64,000 bases of DNA from Melastoma dodecandrum (GCA_029817715.1 JARUPY010000079.1:3626988-3690987), one strand, 5' to 3'. Positions 45,019 to 58,400 are shown, numbered from the stretch's first letter. The notes: generated from the letters alone by a model not told the origin. Made by a program: numbers and translations.

Positions 45019-45430
45019 ACCCGTGAGAAACACATTTGGCTCTGGTAATTTAATTAATTCCCCAAATCTAGGAAAAGTTGTAGCTTTATTTTACCTAAAA
45101 ATAATCCGTAAAAAGTTAAATAATTTTAACACAATAATGAATCTCCCCATGCAAGAATTATGTTTTTAATATCGACGTTTAATCTTAAAAAGAAAACTCT
45201 CGAGTATTTTGAACACACTTGAATTCTTAAGCATCGAATTCAAAATATTATTTTAGAAATTTAAATACAGAAAAAAAATGGCGTAATTGTGTTGGCACAG
45301 TGTTTAATTACATTCTCCTGCAGACAAATTATTTACAATATGTCTCAACAAAAATACTAATCCCCGTAGCTCAAATGACAAAACTTATATTAGTTATTCT
45401 CTGGTCCAGGGTGTTAGCTGTCTTTCATTC
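45019..45430 (-). mobile_element. second copia 3'-end fragment
   Basis: About 45040-45144 looks like a 3' LTR piece ending ttttaacaca, followed on the plus strand by atctcccca, the complement of a polypurine tract, then AT-rich internal sequence. The first copia appears to have inserted into or beside it. Confidence 0.4.
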
Positions 45431-46044
45431 AATTATTTTTAAATAGATGGAAACAACGTACAAATCCACATCAGAATCTATCCATTCATCCCACACAAAC
45501 CATCAACCAATATTCTGTTTCTTCCTTCATCTATCATTCCCACCACTCCAACCAAATTGTGATCTCCGACACATCTCGCGTGCATCCCACTGTCTTTCTC
45601 CATTATTAATACCCTTTTGCGTTGCCCGGCACTTACAGCGGTCCCTAATCTCGCCCCACGAGGGGAACACGGTGGTTTCCGAGCTCGTACTCATTTTTTC
45701 GCTTTCTGCTGTTTCATAGCACGTGCTTTCGGAGAGGATGGGGAACAGAATCCCTGTCGCCACACCGTAGAGGGCAAATTAGCCGAGACGCGTGCCTGTG
45801 GTGCATTTCCACCATGCATTCCTTGCACGACTGTTTGCTCTCGGGCAACTACATCTGGGCACTGGCAATCCGAGTGCCATGCGACCGAACCAAGGAACTT
45901 TCGGAACTGAACAAGAAGGTGGCGGGGGACTCAACGCCCCAGACTTCCAGTTCCGCAGGTTCTCAATCGATCGGATTCACAGAACAACAGATGAATGGAC
46001 AAGCATCAAAATTTTTCTCCTTTTTCACCGTCATTCAAAGGTTT
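45431..46044. other. intergenic; plausible short coding frames, nothing recognised
   Basis: Open frames at 45792-46082 and 45814-46074 (NYIWALAIRVPCDRTKELSE) look partly coding, but no family is evident. Confidence 0.3.
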
Positions 46045-46500
46045 TCATTTCTCCGGTACTCGACAAATACCTAAAGAGCTAATCATCATCACAGATTCCC
46101 ACTCGAGGAAAAAAGACTGTATAAGGTTGCCACAACCCAATTTCCTCAGTAGCTCGACAACTACATGATCAGCAAACACTGAGCTTTCAAAGGGGATTAC
46201 CTTTGTTCGTATGATCATCCTGCACCAGACTTTCAAGCTTCCGTAAGCACTGCCTTGTTGGAGAAGGCCCTCCAACAGGATTGAATAAACATCGGAATCA
46301 ACAGAGGGCAAGAATGCCAACCTCTTGATTTGATCAACATATCTAAACGAAATACCTTCCCAACACTCTCTCCATCTATTTCAGAGACGCCCTTATCACG
46401 AGCCTCTGACCGTGCCAAGCCATCCGGGCTCCAACCCCACAACCCAACATCACACCTCGAACTGCCTTCTAGCATCTTCAGTAAACTTATACCTCAACGC
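46045..46500 (-). pseudogene. pentatricopeptide-repeat (PPR) protein C-terminal remnant
   Basis: The minus strand reads DGESVGKVFRLDMLI (about 46350-46400), then in another frame LAFLPSVDSDVYSILLEGLL, GSLKVWCRMIIRT and VVELLRKLGC. The D-Y-LL-GL and K-R-pattern is that of the final PPR motifs of organellar RNA-binding proteins. Short, frame-broken and without the preceding repeats, so a fragment. Family call is moderate. Confidence 0.4.
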
Positions 46501-46739
46501 AGCGCGGGGGAAAGTCCGCCCATTGACGGTATACAATCGTTGCCCTGGGAACGCAACTCCCATTGCATCTACTTCTAAATGGGATCAATGGCTAGGGCGG
46601 TGCGCTTAGTATGTGCTTGACCTGAGCATGGAAACCGCCATCAAGCAAAGTACACTTACATGGTCAACCTTGTGGTAGGGGCACAATCACAAGTATAATA
46701 CTGTATTAATATGAAGTGAAAGATGTATTAATGGAGTGA

Positions 46740-47040
46740 GCGAAGGGGGGGGGCGGATAGGGGTGAAAGGGAGAGGGTTTATTGGGAGGGCGAGGTAGTG
46801 TGGTAGTAGGGTGGGATTTGGGTGTTGCTCACAGTGAGCATCTTAGCGAGGAGAGGGTACGTGATAATATTAGGACCACAATCCCCAGAGTGAACTAAGT
46901 TGAATGGTAGAGGGTTAGTATGGGGGAGGGTTGGGTTTTAGTGTGTGTGGGGGAGGTGGTGGGTTGGGGTGTGGGGGGGGGGGGAGGGGAGGGAGGTAAA
47001 AAAACTCCAAAACGTAGCGCTGGGGGGGGGGAGGGGGTGT
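46740..47040 (+). repeat. G-homopolymer / GGGA low-complexity block
   Basis: Repeated gggggg runs with interspersed gtgtgggg and gaggg. Could form G-quadruplexes, or be poor consensus. Confidence 0.6.
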
Positions 47041-49364
47041 GGGCTGAGGATGGGTGCCCAACAGTTACCCCTCGAGAAGAGCCGAATACGCCACCACCAT
47101 TCGGCGAACACCCATACCCCTTAAAATCTTCCTGATCAACCTGTATAAAGCAAGAAATGAGTTAAAAAAGGGTGATTGAGAATCTCCAAGACCGTAAGGG
47201 GGGTATATGTGAAGGTACAGCCCCAATTCGCCCATCTCCCGCATCAAATCCTCAAGCGGTAACCACATTGACACACCCCTTCGCGCAAAACACACACACA
47301 GTAATTACCATAATTATACACAGTTTAATCTTGGCCCGAGGAGTCATCTTCCCCATCCTTCCGAAGCACACCCAACGCCTAAGCAGGAAGACCCACTTCA
47401 CTTGACGGTATAATATATTGGATGTAACCTTAAGGATGCAGAGTGTTTAACACTAGTTGGGGCCACCCGCCAATCCTACAAACCCTCAATAGCACAGACA
47501 CACACGCGAGACACGAGACCAATTCTTAGTAGCTCTGCCTAACCCTCATCATTTTACAAGCATTGGGCGTGCGTATCAGATGTAGATATGGGGGGAGTGT
47601 AATGTTGTCTATAACCTGATTGAAAACCTGTTATGATTAAAACCTCATTTTAAATTAATAGTTATCATCGCAAAGAAAGACTTCCAAGTACCATCATTGT
47701 CTGAATGAGGGATCGAGCCTGGCTCTCAAAGATGGAAAGAGCCCAATTTCGACTCCAATCGTCGCCGCCGCCGCCGCCGTAATGTTCTTACGGGGCGTAT
47801 AAATTTATCGTGGCGAAGGACGTAGTGGGTGAGTTCAAAAGACGAGAACTTTTGATGGTTGGAAGCCGATTTAAGGGAGGGAATGAGGCGGAATTTCATC
47901 ATGGGTATTGATGGGACCCACCGTCCCCCCACACCCTCCCCATTTTATTTTATCCGACCACCTCGGACTCGGTCGGGCAGTTCAGTTCTGGTCAGTATTT
48001 CTGTACAATTTCGGATTGAGATCAGCCCTAAACAGAATATTTTAATCCTTGTTTGTGAAGGCACGTCATTTTCGACAATAAATCCATTTCACAACATCCT
48101 AGATTGAGATCTCACTCAAACGTGACATTCAACCCTTTTTTGGATTGGATCATACAACACACTCAGACCAGAACAAGAGCGCATCCTTTCCAAATTCCAT
48201 TCATGGGAAAAGATATCTCACTGTGTTTTGAATCATATATCTAAAGTGTTATTGTAACATGGAGTGCCCTTAGGGTTTAAAGAATGGTTTTTGTTATGGG
48301 ATGCTTTTAGGATTAAATACATAAAAAAGAATTGCAATAAATCTCAGGGAAAAAGGGGTTAAAGACATCCTTATACTAGTTTTTAACTTTCAATAATTGG
48401 GTTAGTACTTTAGTTACATCAACAGAACGTAAAGTTTTTAGCTTCTCTAAAGGCGGGCCTCATTACAGAACACCTTTTTCATTGAGAACCCCACCCACCA
48501 TCATATCTACACACATCGCGAGAAAACCGGGCCTGAATTTTTCAAGTGTTCAAAACCCCACCCCCATAATTCACACACCCGGAAGAAATTCAAATTCCTC
48601 AGCCCGTACCCTGCATTCCACTTTAAAAGAATCACGGAGCCACAGGGCATTCTGTCCGAACTTGTTGGAAGTTAACCAACGGGGACGGAGCCGTTGGGGG
48701 TTGGGATCTCCTGTCGCAGGAGGGGCACGTGGTGAGGTTGGTCGGAGGGGAGTCTCCGCCCTGCTGGTTATCCTCTTGGTGTGACGCGACCTCACCGTTG
48801 GTCTTACCTATCTCATCCTCCCTCTTTCCCACCGATTGACGAGATGGTCTGCTGATGAGAGGGAGGCCGGTTCGACATCGATACCCAGGTGTGAAGGTCT
48901 GCATCTTCTCGGAGCTCCGGTCGAACATCTCTGAGGTTGCACAAATCCCATATCCGCATCGAAATTTAACAATTAAAAATAACAGAATTAGCAATTTACA
49001 GCCAAGCTAAGGACAAAGATCCGTTAACAAATGACTTGGTATAGGAAGATCCGAGTACCGACGAAGGCTGGAAAGGTGCTCGAGCGTTGATTAAATCTAT
49101 CTAGGAAAGACAAGAAGAGAACGAGAGCAAACAGACATGGCATGTCCCAGTCCCTAGCTTGAATCTCCTAAATTCCCTTGCGTTTTTGTCAAAATCCTCG
49201 TAACCCACGCACGATCAGCTTCAAATCATACAAAGGCTAGAGTGAATCGGTCAATGTCCATAAATAATAGAGTGGACATTCAGTAATCGTAATTTTGTTG
49301 CAATGTGCGCGTCGTATATACTGGGCCTTAAAATGATGAGGCCCAATGGGCCCAATCTAAGACC

Positions 49365-49383
49365 CGGGGGGGGGGGGGGGGGG
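49365..49383 (+). repeat. poly-G tract (about 19 G)
   Basis: Uninterrupted G run after gacccg; a C9-10 tract follows at about 49443-49452. Confidence 0.85.
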
Positions 49384-49667
49384 CCACACCCAACCCACCC
49401 ACAAGAAGCTTCCCTTCCCTTAAAACCCTTTTGTTTCAAAATCCCCCCCCCCCTCCCAAGCCCGGCTTCGTTCTTGGGTGCTTTCGATCGTAGCTACTGA
49501 CGGACGGCCCACTTCCACCGAAGAAGGAGCGGCCGATGGACGGTCCAAGGCACGTCAAATGCGGCTCAATCGCCCTGCCGCCAGCGGCTGACGGATGCTC
49601 CGGCGTCTCGTCCCCTGCAGCCGAACTACGAGCAGACAGAGCCGTTAGGGTAGCTGGCGAGATACTC

Positions 49668-49707
49668 CCCCCTCCCCCCCCCCCCCCCCCCCCCCATCCC
49701 CACCCCC
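49668..49707 (+). repeat. poly-C tract
   Basis: Cytosine runs cccccctcccc... followed by a long C homopolymer and catccccacccccc. Unusual length for plant DNA. Confidence 0.85.
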
Positions 49708-49709
49708 CC

Positions 49710-52700
49710 TGGTCCTCGACTTCTATCGTTTAGCTTTTAGGCATTGAGATGATTAGTGAGGAATCCCTCACAGTGATTTGGGGTATACGCCTTTGGCGAG
49801 TGGTTTGGGAAGTGGAGTCCCCCCAGTTTGTGTGGGAATGGTTATTTTATGTGGTTGTGGGAGGTAGGGTTGGCGATAGCCTTCTTTTGAGCGGACGGAC
49901 ACTCTTTCACCCGTGTTGGCAGATATCTGCAGAATAGTCTGTTTTTGGCGCCTGGTGATCCCATGACCACTCTGTGATACATTCGATCCAATAGCGCGTT
50001 TAGCTTTCGGATTGCATCAATGCGGTTCCATCGTGTCTCCCTTCTTTCCATTTTCGAAAAGCAAAGTGCGCATAAGTATTAGTACCTAGTGGTAAAATTT
50101 TCGGTGTTATATCCGCAGCTGTGAATTACATATTGAATATTTGTTTCTCCTTGTTTCTACGTCTTAGGAAGTCATTGGAACATTTGTCTCGTCCATTTGA
50201 CTTGATTGAGTTGGTGCAAGAAACGAAGTGAAAATCGAGCTCTGTCGTGGCGCCTAGGGAACTTTGAGAAGTTGTGGGCGCTATGTTCACCATGTTTTAA
50301 AAAACTCTTTGTGGTCATTGCGTCTCTTTGTAAAGTGGTGCACGCCACGCTGTGATCTGTGTCCAATATGTCGGACCCCAATACCGAAAAGCCTTTGACG
50401 CAATTCAAAAATAACTGCCTGCGTTCCTTGGGTAAGTTATGAATGGGCAATTGAGGCTGGCCTTATTGTAATCTTCGAAAAGGTTGCGATCTATTAAAGA
50501 AAGAATTTCAAGACCGAGAAGAATGGAGAGAGTCAGCTGAATGCAGATGTTCCAAACGGCTTTATTCTCTCTTTGCGATGTTTGCAGTTGGATAATAACT
50601 TGGTGTCATTTGATATGCCAGTGTATCCTTTTTCTGTTTCCTCTGCTACTTCCTCATATGAAGTGTAATCTGAATCATTTTTAATGGACCTAAATAGTGA
50701 AATTGTTAAAACGTTAATTCACCTAGTTTTATTGAAGGATAGTTAATTGCCTTATATTAAAGCAACAATATAGTTTCTCCTTCCTGGAAATGTTGAAATT
50801 GGTAGTTATTAAGTGGATAATGATTGAATAGTGGTTAAAAATGTTAAAGAAGTTCCTTTTCTCCTTTTGTGGTTGCCCAGTTTGCTTTGTTTTGAACAGG
50901 ACGTTTCCTAGTCATCAAATAAAGAAAGGCTCTCTCCTTCATTTGTGGAACAATGAAATTTCTTTAGGCTCTCCTTCATTTGTGGAACATTAAATTATTT
51001 GACAAAGATGTACAGATGGTCACCGATGATTGCCTGGATGAGAATGGCCTGTTTTCTAGCGATCCTGTCACTTCCTTCTTGCCTGGATGAAGTGGTGGTC
51101 AAAGGAAATGCTTGGTGCAAGCGAACTTTTCAGCAATATTGTAAGCAGGTGAGCTTCGAGTAATTGTTGTATCCCTTGATGCCTTTTGGGATGCTTCCAG
51201 TGTTATCTTGTTCTGACCATACTGTTGGATTACTTACCGTCCTATACATTGTATCCAGTGCATCTTGTTTCCACTCAACCTCTCTGTTATAGAAAATCTT
51301 GAGCCAGAAGTGATGAAGTGCGCGGTCAAGTTCACTTCTTAGATACTTAGCACTGCTATCGGATTGTCGAGGTGTGGTTTGAAGTCATGGAATCTTTCAT
51401 ATCAAAGCAAGGCAGTCCTGTCATCACAGATGCATGAGCAGTCAGAATCTACAAGAAAATCATAATGAAGACACAAAACAGGTTTATAGGGATGTTTCCG
51501 TGAGCAAAGAAATGATCTGTTGGATTAATTCTCATTTTAAAATTGGAAGAATAGTTTCTTTCTAAATCCACAAACTGCTGCAGAGTTTAACGTAAGGATT
51601 TTACTGTTAGTCTTGGTTGCTAGCAAGTTGTCCATTGAAAGTTTGCTTGCTTGCCTTTAACAATTCGACAAACCGCATTTTTTTTCCTGTGTTGCTAAAG
51701 GTCCACATGTACTAAACTGTGCGTAATGAAATTGTGGTCAGCAGTTTGTCATTAACTGACCCATCATCGGAACTGGCTTTCACCGTATTGACAAAATAAT
51801 ATGCATTCATAAGTTATTAACAAATATGATTCTGGGCTCACCTTTGGTTGGAGCTAACCTGCACGACCAACCGGCTGTTATCCCTCCTCTTTTGACTGAG
51901 TTTCACTAAATTGAAATTTTTCTGTTAACCATTGTGGACTATCCTGTGATATCCGGGCATAAGTTATTTATCATCAAATATGACTTGTGAGTCCTCCGCC
52001 CAATGTCCTTTTAGCTCTCCTCTTCAGCATGCAGGAGATCATGAATGTGGTGGCACTAAGGAATGAATTTCATGAGAATTTCAGGCCCAACGGGAATTCT
52101 TCCCAATTTTTTCATCACTGGTGTTCTGCTGTCCGGGAAAGGAAAGCTGCTGCTGTTAAAGGCGTGCATGGCCTGATGCGGCTACAAAATCATTCTTCAG
52201 AGTCCAGTGGGCAGGATGGTGACCCGTGTTTCATTCAGATAATGCACTTATAATTTGTCAGTGTAGATGATGTATCTGGGGCAAAAAATTGAGAAGAGTC
52301 AGAACTATTTTCCTTGCAGACGTTCAGTGTCTCGTTGTTTTCTTCAAGTCTAAAATAGATGGGCTTCTCCGGGAGTTACCCATTTGAAAATCTTGCGGAC
52401 TGCTGTGGAAATTGTCTTTTATTTCTTCTAACTCTGTTAGTCACGTACCGAGATGGTGGTTGCTAAGTCTGAGCCATTGTATCCTTCTTACAGTTTGCTG
52501 GTCTATTAATTTGCTCTCCACTTTGACAGATTTTTCTTTTTCTTTTAATCTTGTTCCCTTCACGGATAATTAGTTCGCTTTATTACTTTGTATGACCGTC
52601 ATTGGACAGAAGACGACAAAGGATGGAGGGACATTTTTAGAATGACTTTGCAGTTTTCTTTTTAAAGTGACCCAGGTACTTTGTTACTCGGAATCACATA

Positions 52701-55700
52701 CATTTTATCTACTGGACGATGACACGAACGGAGCAGGCCCTTAAGGTACCATGCATTGTTCTAAATCCATGTAAGGTGATCGGCTTTAAGTGGTTGAGAA
52801 AAGTTTTCGTTTGCCACGAACAATGCAGCATAAATGGTCCTGTTTAACTCTTTTTGGTCTGGTAATCCTCCTCTTGACGAGTTTTGGAATTTTATATCTT
52901 CTCTTTCTACACTATAGGACTTCCCCATGTAGTTATTGGACCATTCCAAAAGAAATCAATGGATCTGAATAACACTATAGTCCGTCATAACATACATGTC
53001 AGATTTTCGGTAACAGAGCGGACATTGATTTCCTGCACCTATTTTAAGCCATTACCTCCGTGGTGCTTCATTTCTCCCTAGCTTTCCTTGTTAAAAAAAA
53101 TAAGAATTTTAATGAAACTGCATCACACAATTTTGTCTTTAATTATTTTTTCGGGACCTCGTTAAGCTTATTTAATACTTGAAAAAGTGACGCCAACTGG
53201 AAAATATAATTAATGTTCGCCTTCCATGGTTATATTCAACATCCATCATCTTTGGCACCACCTAATTGTTGAAGATAAATGGCTCCATTTTTTTTATTGT
53301 AGACATTCTATGATATGTGATGTTTAAATAAGGTCTGATTGATACTTGCATAACGTTTTTATAGGAAAGCTTTGCTGCCTTCTTCCAGATACTCTCCAGG
53401 CTCTACCACAAACACATCCTAAAATTTCCACAAGTCCTATTAGAGAGCGACAAGTTTTCCGCGAGATGGCACTCATGGTTTTTCCGTTGGTCGGGACGTG
53501 ATGGTATGTCCGACACAAATGTCACTCCCCTGAGGCCATCAGCTGAGCAGTGATTTCGTTTTGAGGCTGGGAGTGTGGACTTCTGACAGAAGCGTTCACT
53601 TATCAGAGGATGCTTTGCAACAAATTTAAGGAACGTAAGCTCAAACATGCAGCATGCTGCTGATCCTTCAGATGGTTTTAAAACTAGATCGAGGAACTGG
53701 GAGGAATGGTTGGAGGATACTTGTATCGGACATATGTTATCTGTTGTATTCGTAGGGATAGTGTGTGGACCAAATAATAGGGTTCCCTTGGAATGCCGAT
53801 GAAGAAGAAGTATCTGCATAAAATGTCTACTAAGACTACTCATGTCGAGGACCCTTCAGCCATTACGGGAAATCTTCTTTGTCGTTTTTCCTATCTCCAG
53901 GTATTATTATACGTGGAATGGAGAGCGGCTTAATCCAATAATTATTCCATATGAGTGCATCATTGTGTAAATGAAGGTGTTTTATCTATCTCGCCAATTA
54001 CGATCGTGAACTATTTTTGGTCTCAGTTTTTTTGTGTTATTCCTTCAATCCTACTTTCTTAGGATGTGTATTCGTGGGGTTATGCTGCTCATCCCTCTTG
54101 TTGTGGGCATTGTTTCTTGTGCACAAATTATCTGGAGTTTTACTTTTGTTTGAAATATCCGGGATTCATGATATTGCATGAAACATATTTGGGTGCTGCG
54201 TTTAAGTAATGCCAGTATGCAGTATCATGTTGATCGGGAGATTCAACGATTGGAGCATGGTCTTAACATCTCTAATAAATCTGTTGTACGAGGAGGTGAC
54301 TTGATAAATATGTTTAGATGAAAGCATTTGGGGTGGGAGAGTGTTTTACTGTTTGTTTAACCTTTTTTTGTGTATTTAAATTGGGATGTACATGATTTTT
54401 TTTATGAAGTGCCTATGGGGTTTATGTCAATAACTGCAAGGAAGGTTAACTGTATGGAATTTTTTGCATGAGGTGGTGCAGAAGCTCATTAAAAGTGTAA
54501 TTTGATATTACCTGTATCTTTAATGAATATAGAGGGTAATTGTTGATGTTTGTAGTTTGTCCCAAATTAAGTTAAGAGAATCCCTTGAAAGTGAAATGTG
54601 CTGAAGTAGAACGAGTGTGGATGTTAATATATATAATTGGTAGGGAAAATGTGTATGATTTGGAGGAGTTGAAGATATGAGTGAGTAGTATTGGGGTGAC
54701 GGGGAAAGGTGATCCCGTTGCTACATCTAAGGATATATTTCCAAGAGTCTTAGCTCAACATCCCGAAGATTTTCTTCTCTGAGATCTCCCATCTTGCAGC
54801 ATCCGAGCCAGCAACAAACCCAATTCTTCCATATACCGTCTCGTCAGCAGGTGGCCGGGATTATAATTTATGACACCATTCCGAAGCAATCAGCCAACAA
54901 CCCTTCAAAAGGTCAGACTGGGATCCTCTGCCTTTGCCTGGCGGAAACCAGACCCCGTTCAAGGGGCATAAAAAGTGAACACGCCTAACGGCACATCTGG
55001 TAAACAGAGGTCCATTCTAATTCGAGTGGCCTTGCCATGGAGTGGGGTCCCTTCACTGGATCTGATGGACGTCTCGAGAGGTAAGATTAGAAGTTCCCAA
55101 TTTCATCTCCGAGCGGATCGACGTCCACGGAATCACGGAACCGAATACTTAATAATTTTCTTGTGATGTCTCCGTCCTGGTTTCAGTACAGTGTTTGAAA
55201 AGATCTACAGAAAGATCAAGACGGAAGTCCGTATAGGAAGGCCGAGATGGAGATCTGATGAAACCAGCGACGACGAGGAAGGGGGAGGTCATCCTGGTTC
55301 CGAAACGGCTTCCATACACAACTCCGGGGAGCAGAAGCCGACGTGGCAGATTACCAATAAGAATGATCCGGTTACAATGTACTACTCCTGTGCCATCGAA
55401 CATATCATGGAAACCGTCTGACGGATCCGCATTGCTCTTTTGTTGATAGAGTTTTGTTAGAGGGGGGATTTTAACATCCAAGTCATGCGATCTGAATCCG
55501 TGGATAAGAAAGTTAATGTAATTGTGGCAAGTGCGGTGTGAAGTCCAGCCTATTTTACTCATTTTTTCTTACAAACCGTGAATATGATGCAAAACGCGTG
55601 ATTCACGAGGGTATATTCCAGAATGGGACCCTGAAAGTCATGAGGATTATATGATAAATCTGGCGGTTCACGTGTGTTTGTTTTTGAGTACTTGCATTCG

Positions 55701-55719
55701 CATCCGCCAATTACGGTCA
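49710..55719. other. six-kilobase stretch with no recognised gene
   Basis: Mostly AT-rich, intron-like or intergenic sequence. Exon-like scraps are 51987-52253 (plus), 53600-53790 (plus), 54790-55100 (plus; ends LAMEWGPFTGSDGRLER before a GTAAGA donor) and 55183-55420 (plus). None could be assigned to a family. Confidence 0.4.
55183..55421 (+). other. orphan exon-like open frame
   Basis: After a GGTTTCAG acceptor at 55182 the frame reads TVFEKIYRKIKTEVRIGRPR, SDETSDDEEGGGHPGS, then DPVTMYYSCAIEHIMETV and TGA at 55419-55421. The charged, low-complexity middle looks coding. No family recognised. Confidence 0.3.
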
Positions 55720-58400
55720 TCCCTCGTCCTCCTCCGTCATCGACCTCTCCTCGACGGAACACCGCCTCAGCCGTTGCCTCGTCGCAATCCGCCAGGTTTG
55801 TGCTCGACTGCCGAGGCGCCTTAGTTTTTTGTTCGAAAGATTGACTGAACGGTGGAAGGGACTGTCCTTCAGGCCTGCGAGGAAGTCGGATTTCTTCTAT
55901 GTCCGTGAACCATGGAGATGGAGCAGGATGCTGATAATCGGAACGCGTTACGTTTTGAGGAGAGCAGGAAGTTCTTCACCCTTCCTCGGAGGAAGAGAAG
56001 ATGAAGCTGCTTCGTTAAGGAGTTTCAGATAGGATACTCGCTCTTTGTACGCCGAGAATCCTCGATCCCTCGTCAGTCGCCGGAGGTTCTAAGATTCTTC
56101 TTATTCCGCTTCCGAGGATGGTTTTTGATTAGGTGGGAGTATGAAAGCTATGTTTCTTCGTGCAGGCGATTCGAAGGAGAGCTTTTACATTGGTCCCCTG
56201 GAGGAATGTGATGGCTCGACTTTACTCAATCAGTGGCCCTCTTGATGGTATGCAACGTTGGGTTTGGTGTTTTTGTGATGGCCCTGAAAGTGAGTTTGGA
56301 GGAAAACTTTTTACTAACACAAGTTCTTCACTTCCAGCTATCCTCCCATCCTGGCAGGAAACCATGGAGTCATACTACAGAGCAGTGGAGTAATTTCTTA
56401 CTTCGCCTCGTTTTGTATATGTTTTTTGGGATTAGGATAGGACGTAACATCGTGCACGCACGTTTTTTTGCCTGAGTCACCTCTTCGACCTCTGCTTCTA
56501 TCAGTGTAGTTTGCTTCCGTAGTCTCCTGTTAAACAAGATATGACACCGATCAAATTATTCAACTCCAAAAACGATCAAATTTTTCGAGAAACGGCTTAT
56601 TATACTGAAGAATATGCTGATGCTCTCTGTAGGTCTACTGGATTGAAGCTGCTCCGTTTGATTGCTGCGGTCGCTGGACCTGGATGAGCATTTCTTTGAG
56701 AAATCTGGGGGGCCCGATCCTTTTCTACGCCTTTTGCACTATCCAGGTTTGCTGCAGACGTCTTATGCGTGAAAGTTAGGCTGCACATTTTCTTTTGTGT
56801 TGGTTCTGCTGGCTCGGCTGAATATCTTTGCAAATGTTCATAAAAGACTAGGACTTCACAATAACCAAGTTCTTGACGCTCTATGCCTCAAGAAGGGTGC
56901 GGGCGCACTCTGCAACTAAACCTTTAGGGATGTCCTTTGAAAAGAGTAACTAAAACCAATATCCCACTCTCGTGAAAGACTATAATGAGTTACTTCCCAA
57001 CTCACTCGTAAGACTATAAAAATGAAGCATGGTCTGTTCTTTGTAAAAAATCTCGAATGATGCTAGTGAATCGCCCGACTGGGCATTCCTGAAGAGTTTA
57101 GATATATGGTACTTGGCAGGTGACATAATATCCTCTGATAAAAGAGATATATGGTGCATCTGCTCACTCGGACTATGGAATGATCACACTCCTGGCAACC
57201 AATGGTGTTTCCTGGACTTCAGGCATGTTGCTTAGGAACTGTACAACATCTGCCTCATTGTTGATTTTAAATCTGCAACTTCAACAGCTTGAATAGATTT
57301 TCTTCTTTGTGACAGGTATGTAGAGACAAGACTAAGCAACCCTCGTACCTGGGAGGACGTGCCTCACGTGGACGGGTGAGCTCTCATCCCATCTGCTGCA
57401 ATCGACTTATCTTATTCATTTATCCGGCATACTTACCTCACAATATCCCTTACACTTAATTGAAGAAATACTTGATCGTTGGTTGTCAAATTCTCTTTGA
57501 TTTTCTGCAGGGCCTTCATTGTGAACATTGGCGACATGATGGAGAGGTGGAACTAATTGTCTATTCAGGTCATTTTTGGGTGCCTATCTATTTCCTTGGA
57601 AATCCTATTGTTCAGTTGATGTGGTGAACCAAAAGTATTCCCCTTCCTTTGTAGGTCGACACTTCACAGAGTGACACAATCTGGACAAGATCGCTTCTCG
57701 GTGAGGCTCCACGTTCTTCTCACTCATGTTTCGCCGTGTTGATCTGAACAAGGCAAAGGTGTAGAGATTCCGGTTCCTTGTGTGCTTGAGACGGAATGCA
57801 GAGATCATATGTTTGAGGAATCCAGATTTTGCATCTGGAGGAACTCTCTATTAGTCATTTCATACAGCATGAGCATCATGGTTGGCTATGATAGGATTTT
57901 CTCGTGGGTCCGAGTCGTATGCGTAATCTTCCTTTCCTTACCTGACGACCTTGTGAATTTTCGTTCATCTTGCAGATTCCCTTTTTCATGGATCCCAATA
58001 GAGACTCGCATCGTGGAGTGCCTCCCGAGCTGCTGCAGCAAGTTATCTCCTCCAAGGTACTTTTTTATTTCACCGTAAGTAGGATGTTAAGACAAATTAT
58101 GGTGATCCAAGCGAATCCCACTTCTCTTCTTGGCTTGCTGATCGACACCCTTCGGTGGCAAACCAAAAAAAAAAAAAAAGGAATTTATTCGGTACTTGCA
58201 TCTAAATGATAAATGAAGATGAGCCTCAAATTGTGGTCATCTATCCAGGCACAAAATCGATGAATATGAAGACGGACCTTATTGATTAGGAGAGTTATGC
58301 ATCTTCTTGTTTGTTGCAGATTCCCTCCCATAAACATGCGGGATTACCTGAGAGAAAAGTTCCTACTCTTCATACGGGACGTATTGAGTCCACGACGAAG
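55720..58400 (+). pseudogene. 2-oxoglutarate/Fe(II) dioxygenase (At4g16770-like) pseudogene
   Basis: These are soluble oxygenases using Fe(II) held by HxD...H. In order on the plus strand, across several frames: VIDLSSTEHRL (about 55740); FEESRKFFTLP and GYSLFV (55954-56045); DSKESFYIGPLEECDG and NQWPS (56166-56245); ILPSWQETMESYYRAVE (56340-56390); FFEKSGGPDPFLRLLHYPG (56690-56750); IYGASAHSDYGMITLLATNG with the iron-binding His-x-Asp (57145-57205); TWEDVPHVDGAFIVNIGDMM (57349-57543); TNCLFR; STLHRVTQSGQDRFS with the second metal His (57657-57702); PFFMDPN...RIVECLPSC (57978-58035); FPPINMRDYLREKF (58320-58360). Intron borders are largely kept, but each of several exons carries a one-base frame break, so no full protein can be made as written. 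Confidence 0.8.

Larger units (their letters stand above)
46501..49500. other. gene-poor region with low-complexity G-rich blocks
   Basis: 46740-47040 is dominated by G runs. A GCC triplet run lies at 47763-47779. An open minus frame at 48632-48994 has no known domain. No gene can be supported. Confidence 0.4.

Noticed and set aside
45355..45420. tRNA-like start (ccccgtagctcaaatg)
   Set aside because: No matching acceptor, anticodon or T arm follows.
58163..58178. Poly-A run as a possible retroposed gene tail
   Set aside because: It lies within an intron of the intron-containing dioxygenase pseudogene, which is therefore not a processed copy.
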